Assembly: GCA_026398875.1 (NCBI GenBank)
Contig: JAPLSB010000021.1
Location: 186,001-250,000, forward strand
DNA: 64,000 bases
Direction: 5' to 3'
Source of the DNA: Gammaproteobacteria bacterium
Lineage (GTDB): Bacteria > Pseudomonadota > Gammaproteobacteria > Nevskiales > Nevskiaceae
This document shows positions 34,119 to 42,282 of the stretch, one piece after another; positions within the stretch are counted from its first letter, which is position 1; each line of letters starts with the position of its first letter. Under the pieces are notes generated by a model. The model searched no databases, had not been told where the DNA came from, and worked only from the letters and a program-made list of their open reading frames with translations. Position numbers and translations under genes: made by a program.

Positions 34119-35168
34119 ATGACTTCAGTGACCAGCAGCAATGCCCCGGCAAGCGTGCGCAAGACCGCGTTTGGCGCCGCCGATGCGGCGTATGGACGCT
34201 TGGGTCAGGGCTTGCGCCGGCGCTGGCCGGCGCTGCTGCCGGGCCAGATGATCCGCCCAGCGATCCGCGCCACGATCGCCGCCGGCCTGCTGGTCACCGG
34301 TCTTGCGGCGGCCGAGCCGGCGGCTGCCTATTCGCTGGCGCTGCAGCTTGCCGCCGCACCGAGCGCCCGGGCCGCGGATGCTGGCGGCGCTGCCGCTGCC
34401 GGTGGCGCTGCGTCGGCAGCCCCTGACAGCCCGGCCGGACCGGCGCCGCGCGTGCTCGGCGTCGGCGATGCGGTGACCGTGCAGGTCTACGGCATGCCGG
34501 ATCTCGACACCACGACCTATGTCGCCGACGACGGCAGCATTCCGGTGCCACTGGCTGGCAACGTCGCCGTGCTGGGCCAGTCGCCGGCGGCGGCCGCGCA
34601 CAGCGTGGCCACCGCCTATCGCAAGGGCGGCTTCCTGGTCGATCCCAAGGTCACGCTGTTCCTGGTGCAGGCGCGCAGCCAGCAGGTGTCGGTGCTCGGC
34701 GCCGTGCGCTCGCCGGGACGTTTCGTCGTCGAATCGCGAACCTCGCTGCTTGACGTGCTGGCCGCGGCCGGCGGCATTGCCGAGAACGGCGCCGATGCCG
34801 TGGTGCTGTTGCGTCCGGACAAGGCCGGCAAGCTCCGGCGCTATCCGGTCGACCTCGCCGGCCTCGGCGAGGAAGGCACGCCGCTGCCGGTGCTGAGCCT
34901 GCACGGCGGCGATTCGATCTTCGTGCCGCAGGCCGCGCAGTTCTACATCAGCGGCGAAGTGAATTCGCCGGACAAGTACCGGCTGGAAACCGGCATGACC
35001 GTCGCGCAGGCGGTGTCGCGCGGCGGCGGCATCACGGCGCGCGGCAGCAGCCGCAAGGTCGAGATCCGCCGTCGCAAGCCGGATGGCAGCGTCCAGCTGA
35101 TCGACGCCGGCATGGGCGATCCGGTGCGTGCCGATGACGTGATCCGCGTTCGCGAGCGGCTGTTCTGA
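34119..35168 (+). CDS. Polysaccharide export protein (Wza/GumB family)
   Basis: A 349-residue protein started at 34119 (MTSVTSSNAP); an upstream frame to 33990 adds a leader without coding character. It has a long N-terminal stretch and a hydrophobic segment (AIRATIAAGLLVTGLAAAEPAAA), but no clear lipobox. The poly-export domain starts at PRVLGVGDAVTVQVYGMPDL and GSIPVPLAGNVAVLGQ, and two SLBB-like units follow (QVSVLGAVRSPGRFVV and YISGEVNSPDKYRLE). The family forms the periplasm-to-outer-membrane channel for capsule or exopolysaccharide. It is the first gene of an eleven-gene operon in which nearly all junctions overlap. The lack of an obvious lipidated cysteine is unlike Wza. Confidence 0.9.
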   Translation: MTSVTSSNAPASVRKTAFGAADAAYGRLGQGLRRRWPALLPGQMIRPAIRATIAAGLLVTGLAAAEPAAAYSLALQLAAAPSARAADAGGAAAAGGAASAAPDSPAGPAPRVLGVGDAVTVQVYGMPDLDTTTYVADDGSIPVPLAGNVAVLGQSPAAAAHSVATAYRKGGFLVDPKVTLFLVQARSQQVSVLGAVRSPGRFVVESRTSLLDVLAAAGGIAENGADAVVLLRPDKAGKLRRYPVDLAGLGEEGTPLPVLSLHGGDSIFVPQAAQFYISGEVNSPDKYRLETGMTVAQAVSRGGGITARGSSRKVEIRRRKPDGSVQLIDAGMGDPVRADDVIRVRERLF

Positions 35169-36637
35169 TGCTGCCCGACGAGCTTCCCCCGTTTGCCGCG
35201 CCGGACGCGGCCGGCAGCCTGCCGCCGCCCGCGGCAAGGCCGCTGATGCCGCGCGAATTCAGCCATCCCGGCCTGTCGCTGAACCAGCTGACGGTGATCC
35301 TGCTGGCTTACCGGCGACTGAGTCTGGCGATTGCCGCCGGCGTGCTGCTGACGGTGGCCGCGATCTGCGCGATCTGGCCGCGCAGCTACGAAGCCACGGC
35401 CTCGCTGATGGTCAATTTCGAGGTCAACGATCCGCTGGCCGGGCGCGAGTTTCCGGTCGGCCTGCTCGGCAGCTACATGGCCACCCAGGTCGAGCTGGCC
35501 CGCGGTTCCGAAGTGCTGCTGCGGGTCATCGACCGACTCGGGCTTGTCGACGACCGCCGCTATGCCGCCGGTTACGGCGGCGAGGCCGGCGGCCTGCGCA
35601 ACTGGGTCGAAGCGCGGCTGCGTCGCGATCTGATCGTCGAGCAGGGCCGCTACGGCAGCCAGCTGATCCATGTCCGCTTTGTCGCCGCCAGTGCCGAGGA
35701 AGCGGCGCGCATCGCCAATGCCGTCGCCGATGTCTACGCCAGCCAGCAGCTGCAGCGCCTGAGCGGGCCGGCGACTGACCGCGCGACCCGCTACACCGCG
35801 CATCTGGCCGGCCTGAAGGACAAGGTCGAAGCCGCGCAGCTGCGCGTTGCCCAGTTCCGCGAACAGAGCGGGCTGATCGATTCCGATGCGCGCAACAACG
35901 TCGACCTGCAGGTGCTGTCGACGCTCGAACAGCGCCTGCTCGAAGCGCAGAACGCGCGCCGCGTCGCGGCAGCGCGAGCCGAGGGCGATCAGGCGGTCGG
36001 CAATCAGGTGCTGGCGTCGCCGATGGTGCAGTCGCTGAAGACGCAGCGGGCGCTGCAGGCGGCCAAGCTGGCCGAACTGCGCGCCACGCTGGGCCCGAAC
36101 CATCCGGAGGTGCTCGAACTGCGCTCGCAGCTCGCCGCAACCCGCAGCGCGCTGGGTGCGGAGATGCAGGCCTATTCCGGCAACGCCAGTTCGGAGCTGG
36201 CCTCGGCGCAGCAGCTTGAAGCCAGTCTCGGCAAGGCCGTCGAGGAGCAGCGCGCCAGCGTCATCCGCGTGCGCCAGCTGCAGGGCGACGGCGCGCGCTT
36301 CCAGCTCGAGCTGGATTCCGCGCAGGCGGTCTACAAGCGCGCCCTCGACGGCTATGACGAGATCCGTTTCGCTGCGACCGGCGGCTACACCAATGTCAGC
36401 TTCGTCAGCCGGGCCACACCGCCACCGAAGGCGACGCGGCCGAAGATCAAGGCGGCGCTGCTGCTGGCCTGCGTGGCCGGTGCCGGGCTCGGCCTCGGCC
36501 TGCCGCTGTGCTGGGAACTGCTGCACCGCCGGGTGCGCTGCCGCGACGATGTCGAGCGCGATCTCGGCATTCCGGTGCTGGTCGAACTCGGGCCGTTGGC
36601 AGCGTTCCGGCCAGCATCGGGACGGCTGCCGGCATGA
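35168..36637 (+). CDS. Chain-length determinant / polysaccharide co-polymerase (Wzc N-terminal, GumC/EpsF type)
   Basis: A 489-residue inner-membrane protein. A first membrane helix lies near residues 50-70 (LSLAIAAGVLLTVAAICAIWP), a large periplasmic domain with long coiled coils (about 200-400, including KLAELRATLGPNHPEVLELRSQL, the conserved GxxHPEV-like motif of the family) follows, and a second helix near 424-446 precedes a short cytoplasmic tail. It lacks a kinase domain, which is supplied by the next gene. This family sets polymer length with the Wzy polymerase and contacts the export channel. The start overlaps the stop of the export gene by one base. Confidence 0.92.
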   Translation: MLPDELPPFAAPDAAGSLPPPAARPLMPREFSHPGLSLNQLTVILLAYRRLSLAIAAGVLLTVAAICAIWPRSYEATASLMVNFEVNDPLAGREFPVGLLGSYMATQVELARGSEVLLRVIDRLGLVDDRRYAAGYGGEAGGLRNWVEARLRRDLIVEQGRYGSQLIHVRFVAASAEEAARIANAVADVYASQQLQRLSGPATDRATRYTAHLAGLKDKVEAAQLRVAQFREQSGLIDSDARNNVDLQVLSTLEQRLLEAQNARRVAAARAEGDQAVGNQVLASPMVQSLKTQRALQAAKLAELRATLGPNHPEVLELRSQLAATRSALGAEMQAYSGNASSELASAQQLEASLGKAVEEQRASVIRVRQLQGDGARFQLELDSAQAVYKRALDGYDEIRFAATGGYTNVSFVSRATPPPKATRPKIKAALLLACVAGAGLGLGLPLCWELLHRRVRCRDDVERDLGIPVLVELGPLAAFRPASGRLPA

Positions 36638-37338
36638 GCACGCCGCTGCCGATTGCCGCTGCCGCGCTGCCCGGCACGCCGACGCGGCCCGATGATCGCC
36701 AGCGCGAACTGCTGCCGCTTGACGGGCAGGCCAGCAGCGCGGTGCTCGATCCGGCGCGGATCGAGAAGGTGCGGCTGCTGCGCACCGAGCTGCTGATGCG
36801 CCGCGAACCCGGCGAGCGCGCCAACATGGTGGCGGTGCTCAGCCCCTGCGCCGGCGAAGGGCGCTCGCAGCTGGCGGCGGAACTGGCGATCGCTTTCGCG
36901 CAGCTGGGCCGGCCGACCTTGCTGGTCGACGCCGACCTGCGCAAGCCGCGCCAGCACCTGCTGTTCGGTGCCGATAACCTGTGCGGCCTTGGCGATGCGC
37001 TGGCCCAGGGCCGCCGGCCGCTGCTGCAGACGGTCAACGGCCTGCCTGACCTGCGCGTGCTGACGGCCGGGCCGCTGCCCGGCAATGCGCTGGAACTGCT
37101 GTCCGATCAGGGCTTCGGCGCGCTGGTCGCCGAGTGGCAGCGCAGCTACGCCTTCGTGGTCTTCGACACGCCGCCGATCTGCCGCTATGCCGACGGCCTC
37201 GCGGTGGCGACGGTGGTCGGCCGCCTGCTGTCGCTGAGCCGCGCCCGGCACACCCCGTATCGCGACAGCCGCGAAATGATCCGCCGGCTGGGGGCGACCC
37301 GGTCGCGCGTCCTCGGCGCGGTCATCAACCATTTCTGA
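36634..37338 (+). CDS. CpsD/CapB-type P-loop partner of the co-polymerase, with altered Walker A
   Basis: A 234-residue cytoplasmic ATPase-like protein starting at 36634 with a four-base overlap (ATGA). Family features: KVRLLRTELLMR, the Walker A region CAGEGRSQ, Walker A' LLVDADLRKPRQH, and Walker B FVVFDTPP. In bacterial tyrosine kinases the P-loop reads GxGKS/T; here residue 77 is Arg in place of Lys. The C-terminus (GAVINHF) lacks a tyrosine cluster that would be autophosphorylated. The protein may therefore regulate the co-polymerase without being a strong kinase. Similar Arg P-loops may exist in EpsG relatives, which I cannot check here. Confidence 0.85.
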   Translation: MSTPLPIAAAALPGTPTRPDDRQRELLPLDGQASSAVLDPARIEKVRLLRTELLMRREPGERANMVAVLSPCAGEGRSQLAAELAIAFAQLGRPTLLVDADLRKPRQHLLFGADNLCGLGDALAQGRRPLLQTVNGLPDLRVLTAGPLPGNALELLSDQGFGALVAEWQRSYAFVVFDTPPICRYADGLAVATVVGRLLSLSRARHTPYRDSREMIRRLGATRSRVLGAVINHF

Positions 37339-37339
37339 C

Positions 37340-38761
37340 ATGGCCGCCCGCCCGGCTGCGGATGCCGGCCTGCCTGCTGCCGGACGCGCGCACTGGATAC
37401 GCGACGACCGCGGCCAGTGGCTGAGCGCGGCGCTGGTCTGGCTGCTGGTGGTGCTGATGATCGTGCCGGAGGGCTTTGCCTACGACAGCCTGGCCAGCGC
37501 CGGTGCGCCGGCGTCCGGCAGCCTGATCAGCCGGCTGCTGTGGCTGGCGCTGCTGGGCATCGCCACCGTGATCCTGCTGTGGCGCGCCGCGTTCGGCTGG
37601 CTGCTGGTGAGCAGGGCCAGCGGCCTGCTGCCCGGCCTGCTGCTGGCCTTCGTGCTGCTGGTCGCGGCCAGCATCGGCTGGTCGATCGCGCCGGAAGTGA
37701 CCGCACGCCGGCTGATCCGGGTGCTGAGCATCGTCGTCGTCAGCGCCGTGCCGGTGCTGATCGGCTGGCATGCGGCGCGCTTCCAGAACCTGCTGCGGCC
37801 GGTGATCACGGCGGTGCTGATCGGCTCGATCGTCTTCGGTCTCGGCTGGCCGCAGCTGGCGATCCACGAGGAAACCTCGGCCGAGCTGGCCGGCGCCTGG
37901 CGCGGTCTGGCCAATCACAAGAACGGCTTCGGCGACATTGCCTGCATCGGCCTGATTCTCTGGTGCCACGCGTGGCTGGCGCGCGAAGCCTCGGCGCTGA
38001 AGGCGCTGTCCGGCATGGCGCTGGCAGCGGCCTGCCTGCTGCTGTCGCGCAGCGCGACCTCGCTGCTGGCGACGGTGATGGCGCTGGGCTGGCTGTGGCT
38101 GCTGCTGCGCGCGCCGTGGCTGATGCGCCGCCACGCGCCGCAGCTGATCGTCGGCTTCGTGCTGCTGCTGCTGGTCTACTCGCTGGCGCTGCTGCAGCTG
38201 CTGCCGGGGCTCGACCTGCTGCTCAGCCCGATCGGTGCCATCACCGGCAAGGATCTGAGCTTCACCGGCCGCACCGAGATCTGGGCGCTGGTGTCCGAGC
38301 ACATCCACCAGCGGCCGTGGTTCGGTTCCGGCTACGGCGCGTACTGGACCGGGCCGGTGATCGGCACGCCGTCGTACGCGTTCATCGAGCAGATGGCGTT
38401 CTACCCGGGTTCGGCCCACAACGGCTATCTGGAGATCGTCAACGACCTCGGTGCGGTCGGCCTGCTGCTGCTGTTCGGCTATCTGCTGGCCTATCTGCGC
38501 CAGGCGCTGCGGCTGTTGCGTTTCGACCGTCCGCAGGGTGCGCTGTATCTGGCGCTGTTCGTCCAGCAGGCGATCACCAACCTGTCGGAAAGCCGCTGGC
38601 TGAGCGCGCTCAGCGTCGATTTCGTGATCATGAGCCTGGCCACCGCCGGCCTTGCCCGGACGCTGTTCGACCTGCGCCTGCAGCACGACAGCACAGTGCC
38701 GGCGGCGCCCGACACGGACAGCGGCCCGAACCCCGACGCCTGGCTGTCGGCGCGGCCATGA
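37340..38761 (+). CDS. O-antigen polymerase/ligase-like membrane protein (Wzy/WaaL family)
   Basis: A 473-residue protein with about ten to twelve membrane helices. The Wzy_C-type signature lies in the large periplasmic loop after residue 295: FTGRTEIWALVSEHI, PWFGSGYGAYW, SAHNGYLEIVNDLGAVGL. These proteins polymerise lipid-linked repeat units or ligate polymer to an acceptor. In this locus, with a flippase and co-polymerase, a polymerase role is more likely. The start lies two bases after the preceding stop. The C-terminal tail is Pro/Asp-rich and presumably cytoplasmic. Confidence 0.87.
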   Translation: MAARPAADAGLPAAGRAHWIRDDRGQWLSAALVWLLVVLMIVPEGFAYDSLASAGAPASGSLISRLLWLALLGIATVILLWRAAFGWLLVSRASGLLPGLLLAFVLLVAASIGWSIAPEVTARRLIRVLSIVVVSAVPVLIGWHAARFQNLLRPVITAVLIGSIVFGLGWPQLAIHEETSAELAGAWRGLANHKNGFGDIACIGLILWCHAWLAREASALKALSGMALAAACLLLSRSATSLLATVMALGWLWLLLRAPWLMRRHAPQLIVGFVLLLLVYSLALLQLLPGLDLLLSPIGAITGKDLSFTGRTEIWALVSEHIHQRPWFGSGYGAYWTGPVIGTPSYAFIEQMAFYPGSAHNGYLEIVNDLGAVGLLLLFGYLLAYLRQALRLLRFDRPQGALYLALFVQQAITNLSESRWLSALSVDFVIMSLATAGLARTLFDLRLQHDSTVPAAPDTDSGPNPDAWLSARP

Positions 38762-39879
38762 GCACGCCCGCATCCGCATCCGCTGCTGGCAGCGGCGAGA
38801 TCGCCTCGCTGAACGGCATCCGCGCGCTGGCGGTGAGCCTGGTGTTCCTCGCCCATGCCGGCTTCGAGCAGCTGCCCGGCGGGCTCGGCGTGACGCTGTT
38901 CTTCGTGCTCAGCGGCTATCTGATCACCACCTTGCTGCGCCGCGAATACCGGACGCAGGGCGCGATCGCGCTGCGCGCCTTCTACCTGCGCCGCCTGCTG
39001 CGGCTGATGCCGCCGCTGCTGGTGGTGGTGGCGCTGGCGGCGCTGCTGTCGTCGCTGGGGCTGGTGGCCGGCGCGTTCTCGCTGACCGGCCTGTTGTCGG
39101 TGCTGTTCTATTTCGGCAACTACCAGATCATCGCCAGCGACTTCGGCGGCATGCCGTCCGGCATCGGCGTCGTCTGGTCGCTGGCGGTCGAGGAGCACTA
39201 CTACCTGCTGTATCCGCCGCTGGCGGTGCTGCTGCTGCGCAGCCGCCGGCGCGGCTTGCCAGTCGCGGTACTTGCGGCACTGTGCCTGGCGATGCTCGGC
39301 TGGCGCTGCTGGCTGCTGCTGCACGATGCCTCGCCGGCCTGGCTGATGATGGCCACCGATACCCGCGCCGACGCGATCCTGGTCGGCTGCCTGATGGCGT
39401 TCGGCTCGGACTCGCTGCTCGGTGCTGCCGCGCAGCCGGGGCATGGCCGTCGCGATCGGGCGTTGTTCGTCGGCGCCGCGCTGCTGCTGCTGGCGACGCT
39501 GGTCTGGCGCAACGAGTTCTTTCGCTTGAGCCTGCGCTACAGCCTGCAGAGCGTGGCGCTGGCCGCACTGCTGTGGGTGGCCGTGGCGCGGGCCGACAGC
39601 CGCTGGTTCCGCTGGCTTGGCGCGCGGCCGCTGGTCTGGCTCGGTGGTGTGTCGTACAGCGTGTACCTGTCGCATCAGCTGATCCTCGGCTTCGTGCAAC
39701 GGCAGTGGCCGGAGCACAACGAACTGGCGACCTTGCTGATCACGGCCGCATTGACCTTGGCGCTGGCCGAAGCGCTGCGCCGCTTGGTCGAGCAGCCGTT
39801 GGCCGGCTGGCGTCGCCGCTTGCGCCAGCGGCCAAATCCACTTTCGACACCGCTGCCGATGGTCGGGCTGACGCGATGA
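38758..39879 (+). CDS. Acyltransferase-3 family membrane protein (OafA-like)
   Basis: A 373-residue integral membrane protein starting at 38758 with a four-base overlap with the polymerase gene. Typical motifs are SLNGIRALAVSLVFLAHAGF at the N-terminus, LFFVLSGYLITTLLRREY, FYLRRLLRLMPPLL, VWSLAVEEHYYLLYPPL and a C-terminal YSVYLSHQLIL. The family transfers acetyl or other acyl groups to sugars on the periplasmic side or through the membrane. It probably O-acylates the exopolysaccharide repeat. No SGNH domain is attached. Evidence for the family is strong; the acyl group is unknown. Confidence 0.93.
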   Translation: MSTPASASAAGSGEIASLNGIRALAVSLVFLAHAGFEQLPGGLGVTLFFVLSGYLITTLLRREYRTQGAIALRAFYLRRLLRLMPPLLVVVALAALLSSLGLVAGAFSLTGLLSVLFYFGNYQIIASDFGGMPSGIGVVWSLAVEEHYYLLYPPLAVLLLRSRRRGLPVAVLAALCLAMLGWRCWLLLHDASPAWLMMATDTRADAILVGCLMAFGSDSLLGAAAQPGHGRRDRALFVGAALLLLATLVWRNEFFRLSLRYSLQSVALAALLWVAVARADSRWFRWLGARPLVWLGGVSYSVYLSHQLILGFVQRQWPEHNELATLLITAALTLALAEALRRLVEQPLAGWRRRLRQRPNPLSTPLPMVGLTR

Positions 39880-41369
39880 ATGGCCCGGTGAACGGCCCGG
39901 TGGCAAGGCCGAACCCGCCGTGCGCGCCGGCCAGCGGCCATGACTGCGCCCCGGCGCTGGCGCTGGCGGCGATTGCCGCGCACGACGGCCCGTTGCTGAT
40001 CGATCTCGACGAAACGCTGTATCTGCGCAACTCCACCGAGGACTACCTCGACTGCGCGCGCCCGGCCTTGCTGGCGGTGCTGCTGATCCAGGCGCTTGAC
40101 TGGCTGAAGCCATGGCGCTGGACCGGCGGTGCGGCCAGCCGCGATGTCTGGCGTCTGCATCTGGTGCGCACGCTGCTGCCATGGACGACGCGGCGCTGGC
40201 GCCGTTCGCTGGGGCTGCGCGCCGCGCGGCACGGCAACCGGCCGCTGATCGAGGCGCTGCGCAACCGGCACAAGCCGGTGGTGATCGTCACGCTGGGCTT
40301 TCGCAGCGTGGTCACGCCGCTGGTCGCCGCGCTCGGCTTCGGCGCATCGACGATCGTCGCGGTGCGCGATTCCGGCTTTGCCGCCAGCTGTGAGGACCGC
40401 CGCCGCGGCAAGCGGCCGCTGGTCGCTGAAGCGCTTGGCGAGGACACGGTGCGCAATAGCCTGGTGCTGACCGACTCGCTCGACGACTTGCCGCTGCTTG
40501 CCGCCTGCGCCGTGCCGCTGCGCACGCGCTGGCCGGCAGCGCGCTACCGCTGCGCGCTGGCCAGTGTCTATCGGCCCGGCCGCTACCTGAGCCAGGTCAA
40601 GCGGCCCGGCGAGCGCTACGTGCTGCGCGGCATCCTGCAGGAGGATTTCGCATTCTGGCTGCTCAGTTCGCTGGCGCTGGCCGCCGTGCCGCTGCTGCAC
40701 GTCGCCGGCCTGCTGTTGCTGCTGCTGAGCTTCTGGACGATCTACGAGTGCGGCTATGTCGACAACGACCGGATCGCCGACCGCTTCGAAGCCGAGCCCA
40801 AGCTGAGTACTTCGTTCCACGCCAGCGAAGTCGCCACGCCGACGGTCGAGCCATGGCTGTGGGCGCTGCTGTCGGGTGCCGCCGCGATCCTGCTGCTGCG
40901 CTGGCCGGCGCTGCCGACCCCCGGCGATTTCGGTCGCTGGCTGGCGCTGCTGCTGGCGACCGCTGGCTGGTTTCGGCTGTACAACCGCTACGACAAGCGC
41001 AGCCGCGTCTGGCTGTTCCCCGGCCTGCAACTGGCGCGCAGCGCCGCTTTCGCGGTGCTGGTGCCGGTGTCGATGGTCGGCCTGCTGGCGCTGATGGCGC
41101 ATGTGCAGGCGCGCTGGCTGCCGTATTACGTCTACCGCTTCGGCGGCAAGGCCTGGCCGCAGGCGCCGCTGCCGCTGACCCGGCTGCTGTTCTTCGTGGC
41201 GATGCTGCCGCTGCTGGCGCTGACCCAGCCGGCCGGCGTGCTGCTCAACTGGACGGCAGCGGCGCTGCTGGGCTGGAACCTGTATCGCGCGCGCCATGAC
41301 TTGCGCGCGGTGATCGGCGCGGCCCGGCGCATCGACCGGCCGCCGCCGCCGCCGTCGGCATCGATGTGA
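39876..41369 (+). CDS. HAD-phosphatase / polytopic membrane fusion (UbiA-like candidate)
   Basis: A 497-residue protein. The N-terminal soluble half is a HAD hydrolase: motif I LLIDLDETLYLRNS, a Thr in VVIVTLGFRS, a Lys in RRRGKRPLV, and the acidic motif LVLTDSLDDLPLL. From about residue 250 there are around seven membrane helices. The stretch ECGYVDNDRIADRFEAEP between helices recalls the ND-x-x-D diphosphate-binding motif of UbiA prenyltransferases. A similar HAD plus prenyltransferase pairing is known for decaprenyl-phosphoribose enzymes, but whether that applies here is uncertain. Overlap of four bases with the acyltransferase gene shows it is in the operon; a role in making or dephosphorylating a polyprenyl-linked sugar donor is possible. 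Confidence 0.7.
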   Translation: MNGPVNGPVARPNPPCAPASGHDCAPALALAAIAAHDGPLLIDLDETLYLRNSTEDYLDCARPALLAVLLIQALDWLKPWRWTGGAASRDVWRLHLVRTLLPWTTRRWRRSLGLRAARHGNRPLIEALRNRHKPVVIVTLGFRSVVTPLVAALGFGASTIVAVRDSGFAASCEDRRRGKRPLVAEALGEDTVRNSLVLTDSLDDLPLLAACAVPLRTRWPAARYRCALASVYRPGRYLSQVKRPGERYVLRGILQEDFAFWLLSSLALAAVPLLHVAGLLLLLLSFWTIYECGYVDNDRIADRFEAEPKLSTSFHASEVATPTVEPWLWALLSGAAAILLLRWPALPTPGDFGRWLALLLATAGWFRLYNRYDKRSRVWLFPGLQLARSAAFAVLVPVSMVGLLALMAHVQARWLPYYVYRFGGKAWPQAPLPLTRLLFFVAMLPLLALTQPAGVLLNWTAAALLGWNLYRARHDLRAVIGAARRIDRPPPPPSASM

Positions 41370-41376
41370 GCGACCG

Positions 41377-42282
41377 ATGACGATCAGCGTCTGCATCGCC
41401 ACCTACCGCCGGCCTGAGCGGCTTGCCGCGCTGCTCGGTGATCTGGCCGTGCAACAGCGGTTGCCGCAGCAGCTGGTGGTGGTCGACAACGATGCCGCCG
41501 GCAGCGCGCGCGCAGTCGTCGAGCAGGCGCGCCGTGCGGCGCCGTTCCCGATCGTCTACGCGATCCAGCCGATCAAGAACCTATCGCTGACCCGCAACCA
41601 GACCGTGGCCTGCGCCAGCGGCTGCTGGCTGGCCTTCATCGACGATGACGAGCGCGCGCCGCCGCACTGGCTGGCGCGGCTCGCGGCAGCGGCCGACGCG
41701 GCCGGCGTCGACGGCGTGCTCGGCCCGGTGCTGCCGGTGCTGCCGGCCGATGCCGCGAGCTGGCTGCGTCGCGGCTGCTTCTACGACTGGCCGCGCATGG
41801 CCAGCGGCACCGTCGTGCCCGGCAACCGCTTGCGCTTCGGTAACCTGCTGCTGCGCGCGGCGCTGCTGCGCACCGTGACGCCACCGTTCGATCCGGCCTA
41901 CGGCAGCACCGGTGGCGAGGACGGCGATCTGCTGAATCGGCTGGTGCAGCGCGGTGCGCGGATCATCTGGTGCGATGAAGCGGAGGTGCGCGAGCCGATC
42001 GAACCGACCCGTCTGCGCTTGCGCTGGCTGCTGCTGCGGGCTCTGCGCGGCGGCCAGGACTACGCCCGCCATGCGCTGGCCGGGCGCTATGGCGCAATCA
42101 CGCGCAGCGGGCAGGCGCGGCTGTTCGTCCGGTCGCTGGCGCAGATGCTCGCCGCCGCCGTGCTGGCGCTGCTGAGCTGGCCGTTCGGCCGGCACCGGGC
42201 TGTGCACTGGCTGACTCGGGCGGCAGCCAATCTCGGCAAGCTCAGCAGCTTCGCCGGCCTGCATTACCGCGAGTACGCCTGA
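41377..42282 (+). CDS. GT2 family glycosyltransferase
   Basis: A 301-residue protein with the GT-A start ISVCIATYRRPERL, LVVVDNDAAG, and an acidic metal-binding motif in LAFIDDDERAPPHW. GGEDGDLLNRL downstream is the usual ED motif of GT2. The C-terminal part has one or two hydrophobic segments (MLAAAVLALLSWPFG) that may tether it to the membrane. It would add one sugar to the growing lipid-linked repeat on the cytoplasmic side. It sits seven bases after the HAD fusion gene and shares one base with the next gene (TGATG). Confidence 0.92.
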   Translation: MTISVCIATYRRPERLAALLGDLAVQQRLPQQLVVVDNDAAGSARAVVEQARRAAPFPIVYAIQPIKNLSLTRNQTVACASGCWLAFIDDDERAPPHWLARLAAAADAAGVDGVLGPVLPVLPADAASWLRRGCFYDWPRMASGTVVPGNRLRFGNLLLRAALLRTVTPPFDPAYGSTGGEDGDLLNRLVQRGARIIWCDEAEVREPIEPTRLRLRWLLLRALRGGQDYARHALAGRYGAITRSGQARLFVRSLAQMLAAAVLALLSWPFGRHRAVHWLTRAAANLGKLSSFAGLHYREYA

